Of a stretch of 64,000 nt of DNA, positions 60,645 to 64,000 are shown in pieces; positions within the stretch are counted from its first letter, which is position 1; the number at the start of each line of letters is the position of its first letter. The position numbers were made by a program, and so were the translations under genes. Under the pieces are notes generated by a model that saw only the letters and a list, made by a program, of their open reading frames with translations, did not search any database and was not told the DNA's origin. Location of the stretch: NCBI RefSeq assembly GCF_003201875.1, contig NZ_QJKD01000021.1:35120-99119 (forward strand). Reading direction: 5' to 3'. This stretch comes from Hungatella effluvii (lineage in GTDB: Bacteria; Bacillota; Clostridia; Lachnospirales; Lachnospiraceae).

Positions 60645-61996
60645 CCCTCGCTTCCAGCCGCCGCAGTCCGTTCCGGAACTTTCGTTTTCCAGTTTTGAAC
60701 CACCTCCTCAACAAGCTGTCCGGCCGTATCGCGGTTAAAGGGCATGACCCGGCCGTGGTATGGAAAATACACGAGATTCGACCAGAGCACCTCATAGCCG
60801 CCTTTTTCGTACTCCTCAGCCGTCGGTAAGTAACTGTTACATCCATTGGTATAGCCGTTTAAAAAGAGCAGCGGCGTTTCGGCCGCCTCCATGGCGTCAA
60901 TGGAAATCCTGCACATGGCTTCATTGGCAATCCCACACAGACAGCCGTCATTGAGGGAGAAGTACTGTATTTCAACCTCTGAAAACTGTTGTGAAATCCC
61001 CTCGCCGTCAAGGCGTTTCACTTCCCGGAGCCAGTCGGTTCCATCGATGCCGGCCTCCTTAAGCGCCTCATCGGCAATCCGCTCCGCCTGTGTCAGGGAG
61101 GGGACATCCGCTGTAAAATGGCTGAAAACCGACTTCATGGTCAAATGAGTGACAGGCTCTGCTTCCATTGTGGGAAGAACGGCTGACACTGCCTGGCAGA
61201 TAGCCTCAGCCGTCTGCTCCAGGGCCTTTTGGCTCTGAAGCCGGTATATTTTCTGATACTCTTCTGAAAATCCCTTCTCCGCCGCCTCGTAACCGTGAAT
61301 CTCCAGATACTCTGTGTTTTCCTGATGAAAACGAGGCCGTACGTCTCCGGAGGCGCCCTGCATCATCATGATTTTGCAGCCGAAGCGCGCTTCCAACCGC
61401 TCTCTTGTAATGCCAAAGTAGTCGGCTGATATGAGATAATTGTCGCTGGAGAGAATGTTGGCATGGGCAGTGACCCGCAGCAGCAGCACCCTGGGAGATT
61501 CATTTTCCGGTGCGGTGATAGACAGGATTCCAAGCCGGTTGTCGAAGTCGGTGGAATCCGTTCTGCGGTTCAATCCCACAGTATTTTCTCCGATGCCCCA
61601 TGAAGCCAAGGCAGGAGACAGACTGCTCAGAGCGTCTTTTACAGCACTCTGTGCCCTGCGGCATACGAAATCAAAGTATTCCGGCTCCTCTGCGGCGTTC
61701 GGGGCGGAATGTGTATGAGAAAATGCAGTCATGACGTGATCGGTTCCCGTATGAAGCAGGTCTGCAATGAGACCCCGCAGGACATTGGACAAATGGACGG
61801 TAAAACCAAGGCTGTCCAGGGTAATAAGACAGGCCGTTTCTCCCCCGTATTCCCAGACCATGGTCTGGAGCTTCAAGGGGTCGCGGATGCCCCTTGAGTG
61901 ATTGTCCGGACGGAAAAATCCGACCAGTTCAACAACAGTATCCGGTGTGATATCGGCTTCCCCATATCCCATCCGTGCAGTCTCGTAAGTGTTCAT
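60641..61996 (-). CDS. neutral/alkaline ceramidase-like (NEUTRAL_CERAMIDASE fold) protein
   Basis: About 451 residues from ATG 61996 (AAGAGG 9 nt upstream). The N-terminal GYGEADITPD, the FSHTHSAP motif with two zinc-ligand histidines near residue 95, and the HANILSSDNYLISADY block match the neutral ceramidase family N-terminal domain. Many such gut-bacterial proteins lack a signal peptide, as here, and may be amide or ester hydrolases of unknown substrate rather than true ceramidases. Its last codons touch the inserted palindrome. Confidence 0.82.
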   Translation of the reverse strand: MNTYETARMGYGEADITPDTVVELVGFFRPDNHSRGIRDPLKLQTMVWEYGGETACLITLDSLGFTVHLSNVLRGLIADLLHTGTDHVMTAFSHTHSAPNAAEEPEYFDFVCRRAQSAVKDALSSLSPALASWGIGENTVGLNRRTDSTDFDNRLGILSITAPENESPRVLLLRVTAHANILSSDNYLISADYFGITRERLEARFGCKIMMMQGASGDVRPRFHQENTEYLEIHGYEAAEKGFSEEYQKIYRLQSQKALEQTAEAICQAVSAVLPTMEAEPVTHLTMKSVFSHFTADVPSLTQAERIADEALKEAGIDGTDWLREVKRLDGEGISQQFSEVEIQYFSLNDGCLCGIANEAMCRISIDAMEAAETPLLFLNGYTNGCNSYLPTAEEYEKGGYEVLWSNLVYFPYHGRVMPFNRDTAGQLVEEVVQNWKTKVPERTAAAGSEG

Positions 61997-62104
61997 CTGT
62001 AACAACCTCTTTTCTTTCTGTTTTTTTCTATTTATCCTTCCTGTTAAGGATACCCGAAATTCCGTGAAATCTCAATCTACCAGTCGCTTCTGTACTGTTT
62101 TGTA

Positions 62105-62138
62105 CAAAAAAAGAAGGACTGTTTTCCGCAGTCCTTCC
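62105..62138 (-). terminator. terminator of the CD3324-family gene
   Basis: On the minus strand GAAGGACTG pairs with CAGTCCTTC and is followed by a run of eight T. Confidence 0.88.
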
Positions 62139-62181
62139 ATGATTGTCACGGTGACTCGTGCGCAGAGCGTGCGAGTGATCG

Positions 62182-62445
62182 TTATTTCTGATAAATGATC
62201 TTTCGTATGGCATGTATAGAGAGGCAGTACTGGTCCGCCAGCGTCTCCATGGACACTCCATTCTGCCATGCATCAAGAATATCCTTGTTGCGTTTTCTCA
62301 GTTTCTCCCGGCCTCCGTTCCGTTCGCCCCAGGCCCTGTGCTGGTCTTCCCTGGCCGGAACGTAGAGATATCCGGACTGAATGTAATTCTGCAGCTCTTC
62401 CACCAGCGAGGCGGGAAGAACCGCGGCCGCATTGATATATTTCAT
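62182..62445 (-). CDS. CD3324-family helix-turn-helix protein
   Basis: 87 residues. The N-terminal YINAAAVLPASLVEELQNYIQ, the middle WGERNGGREKLRKRN and the C-terminal helix-turn-helix VSMETLADQYCLSIHAIRKIIY match CD3324-type proteins of clostridia, related to the Mor activator. It is probably a small DNA-binding regulator. It has its own terminator; the target is unknown. Confidence 0.85.
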   Translation of the reverse strand: MKYINAAAVLPASLVEELQNYIQSGYLYVPAREDQHRAWGERNGGREKLRKRNKDILDAWQNGVSMETLADQYCLSIHAIRKIIYQK

Positions 62446-62478
62446 AGCGCTTCACTCCCTGTTTTTTATTGTCAGGCA

Positions 62479-62545
62479 GCAAAGCCGTACTTGATCAGCG
62501 ACTGCAGCTACTCCATGCAAATGTCGCTGATTCTGCCGGCTTTGC
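62479..62545. repeat. inverted repeat upstream of the CD3324-family gene
   Basis: GCAAAGCCG at 62479-62487 with CGGCTTTGC at 62537-62545, and ATCAGCGAC at 62494-62502 with GTCGCTGAT at 62523-62531, form a two-step hairpin with no mismatches in each arm. A competing pairing of CCATGC with GCATGG also exists. The rest of 62546-62815 shows no gene. Confidence 0.75.
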
Positions 62546-62928
62546 ATGGAGCAATACATCGTTGTTTTTCTTTTTGTTTCTGCACATGATTATCACCCTT
62601 TTCAGAAAACTGCTGTGTTTCCTGCCGAAACACACCTTTAAGACCATTTCAAGATACGCGCTTAGCTTAAAGATGCTTCGCTAAGTGTTTCCAGTATATC
62701 ATTTTAGAAGGGGATATACAAGCGGTGAACGGGTCTTGTGAGTACGGTATTAAGCATGAAATGCAAAGAAAACAGAGGGGAAGAAAAAACTTTATGCCTT
62801 TTCTTTTAACACTTTTTCTTGTATAATAAACATTACAGGTGCATTAACATGTAATGTAATGACATACTTCCGATTCGCCGCTTGCGCAGTGGCGTGAATA
62901 TAGTGAAATATAGAACCCGAGAGGATAT

Positions 62929-62948
62929 CACCATCAAATTTGATGGTG
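62929..62948. promoter_or_regulatory. 20-bp perfect palindrome upstream of the toxin-antitoxin-like pair
   Basis: CACCATCAAATTTGATGGTG is loopless and perfect. It lies about 100 nt after the -10 box TATAAT at 62822-62827 and about 75 nt before the small gene, a suitable place for an operator or an RNA hairpin. Confidence 0.6.
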
Positions 62949-62959
62949 TGGATGGAAGG

Positions 62960-63005
62960 GCTGAAAGGCCGATAAATTTGACTTTCAGCGTTACTTCTGT
63001 TTTTT
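62960..63005 (+). terminator. terminator-like hairpin (possible attenuator) before the toxin-antitoxin-like pair
   Basis: GCTGAAAG at 62960-62967 pairs with CTTTCAGC at 62982-62989, followed by GTTACTTCTG and six T. It ends just before the ribosome binding site AAGGAGG at 63011, so readthrough would be needed for expression from the upstream promoter. Confidence 0.55.
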
Positions 63006-63025
63006 AGAACAAGGAGGAAAAATTT

Positions 63026-63205
63026 ATGTCGAAGGCCGAAGCTGCAAAGAAATTATACGAGGAATGTAAGGATATGGATATAGACGAAACTATGGAGTTG
63101 GTTTTAAATGCAGAGACAGAAGAAGAGCAGGATTTTTTTTCTATGTTAAGTGATTTTATTTTGCAGAGAAAGCAAAAGAAAGTAATAGCTCAAAAGAGGT
63201 TCTAA
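63026..63205 (+). CDS. 59-residue protein, likely antitoxin partner
   Basis: The short gene encodes MSKAEAAKKLYEECKDMDID continuing to end QKKVIAQKRF. It is charged, helical and acidic in the middle (ETEEEQDFF). AAGGAGG at 63011-63017 is 8 nt upstream. Its stop codon directly precedes the start codon of the zeta-like kinase gene (TAAATG), so the two are co-expressed. The layout is that of an antitoxin before its toxin, although the sequence is not recognised as epsilon or PezA. Confidence 0.72.
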   Translation: MSKAEAAKKLYEECKDMDIDETMELVLNAETEEEQDFFSMLSDFILQRKQKKVIAQKRF

Positions 63206-63772
63206 ATGAAAAAATACATTTTATATGCTGGTGTAAACGGGGCAGGGAAATCAACTTTATACAGGACTACACACTATCAGGATACGATGCCGCGGATCAA
63301 TACGGATGAAATATTGAGAGGTTTTGGTGATTGGAGAAATACTGTGGATTTAATGAAAGCAGGCAGAATTGCAATTGAACGATTAAATTCTTACTTGCAG
63401 GAAGGGATTACGTTTAACCAGGAGACTACTCTGTGCGGACATACTATATTGAGTACAATACACAGGGCCAAACAGTTGGGATATGGAATAGAATTACACT
63501 ATGTTGGGGTTGATTCTCCAGAGATCGCAAAGCAGAGAATTGCAGAGCGAGTGAAAATGGGAGGGCATGGGATACCAGACAAGGATGTTGAGAAGAGATT
63601 TGGAGAAAGCTTGAGAAATCTTCACGAAATAATTGATTTGTGTGACTTGGCTGCATTATATGACAACACAAATGAATTTCGCCGGTTTGCAATATATAAA
63701 AGCGGGGAGATTGTCAGAGTGTCAAAGAATACCCCTGATTGGTATATAAAATGGCAGAAAGGGTGTCACTAA
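63206..63772 (+). CDS. zeta-toxin-like P-loop kinase
   Basis: 188 residues. Walker A GVNGAGKST is at residues 8-16, DEILRGFG near 30 is a zeta-type acidic block, and NQETTLCGHTIL near 73 and the C-terminal region fit the zeta/PezT-like AAA group. Zeta toxins phosphorylate UDP-N-acetylglucosamine and block cell-wall synthesis; this short member may act so or be a different kinase. It is immediately after the 59-residue partner gene. Confidence 0.82.
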   Translation: MKKYILYAGVNGAGKSTLYRTTHYQDTMPRINTDEILRGFGDWRNTVDLMKAGRIAIERLNSYLQEGITFNQETTLCGHTILSTIHRAKQLGYGIELHYVGVDSPEIAKQRIAERVKMGGHGIPDKDVEKRFGESLRNLHEIIDLCDLAALYDNTNEFRRFAIYKSGEIVRVSKNTPDWYIKWQKGCH

Positions 63773-63824
63773 CTTGAAGCAATTATGGTTTAAGTGATCT
63801 GTTAAGTATAATTGAGAGTAAAAA

Positions 63825-64000
63825 GGGGCTGTGAAAAAAGTCCAAAAAAAGAACGCTTTCAGGTATGAAACCTGGAGGCGTTCTTCTTTTTGTGGTAAAA
63901 TTAAACTACCATGAATAACATTACCGAGAAATATTATAGCCTAAAACAGGGAAGATTACCACTGTTTCTTTCAGATTGTCTGGATATCTGTGATCCGGTA
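63825..64000 (+). mobile_element. left end of an IS1182-like insertion sequence (cut by window)
   Basis: GGGGCTGTGAAAAAAGTCC at 63825-63843 looks like the terminal inverted repeat of an IS1182-family element. A hairpin follows (AAGAACGC..GCGTTCTT, 63849-63885), then the transposase start at 63911. The right end lies beyond the window. Confidence 0.65.
63911..64000 (+). CDS. transposase N terminus (partial)
   Basis: The frame MNNITEKYYSLKQGRLPLFL continuing SDCLDICDPV runs open to the window edge. This N terminus (GRLPLFLSDCLDICDPV) resembles IS1182-type transposases in Lachnospiraceae. No strong ribosome binding site is seen, as is common for transposases. Confidence 0.7.
   Translation, partial: MNNITEKYYSLKQGRLPLFLSDCLDICDPV

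Overview
The window looks like a chromosomal segment of an anaerobic Firmicute of the Lachnospiraceae (Clostridium cluster XIVa) type. The evidence is strong AGGAGG-type ribosome binding sites, base composition near half G+C by eye, a pyrophosphate-type phosphofructokinase, a single-chain clostridial PurL, YesM/YesN-type two-component genes, a CD3324-family protein, rubredoxin-like electron carriers and Cys-type sulfatases. No ribosomal RNA, prophage or CRISPR array is seen. There is one tRNA-Trp and the left end of one insertion sequence at the right edge.

Layout: 1-5.1 kb holds the end of an ABC exporter, a chemoreceptor, tRNA-Trp, a zinc-ribbon-like protein and a metallophosphoesterase. 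5.1-12.4 kb holds an HPr-like protein without its phosphorylation histidine, a nuclease-XPD-type helicase, an acetyltransferase, LysR, a sigma-factor-like protein preceded by a cloverleaf repeat, a histidine phosphatase, and a lipoprotein coupled to a 57-residue membrane peptide. 12.5-20 kb is mostly central metabolism (PPi-PFK, PurL) with a CAT-like acetyltransferase and a FadR-type regulator. 20.2-26.4 kb is a compact sulfatase / sensor kinase / AraC-type regulator / sulfatase operon. leuS follows on its own promoter, then a five-gene SsuA/TauA-type ABC importer operon (29-33.5 kb) whose 5' leader can fold into a pseudoknot and whose two ATPases carry complementary motif losses.

34-50 kb is a mosaic of small units: a membrane-tethered MerR, a Nudix-phosphatase fusion, a CofE-like ligase, a GH13 glucosidase, MsrAB, MscL, two further MerR regulators, a rubredoxin-pyridine nucleotide oxidoreductase, asparagine synthase with a membrane transporter, and an OLD-family ATPase-TOPRIM nuclease. 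50-62 kb contains WYL, uracil-DNA-glycosylase-like, TrmO, an ECF S component, deformylase, a LURP-one protein, a YkgJ/pentapeptide fusion, TetR with a CDP-alcohol phosphotransferase, MATE and a neutral-ceramidase-like protein. 62-64 kb ends with a CD3324-family DNA-binding protein, a zeta-like kinase with a 59-residue partner (a likely toxin-antitoxin pair) and the start of an IS1182-like element.

The most striking non-coding signal is a set of large palindromic elements. Those at 50290-50553 and 60347-60635 share an architecture of three stacked helices capped by an identical 20-nt loop, while the stem sequences differ and co-vary. The second copy is flanked by a 9-bp direct repeat. Smaller relatives or analogues lie at 8734-8808 and 9798-9947. 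They look like a non-autonomous mobile or structured-element family.
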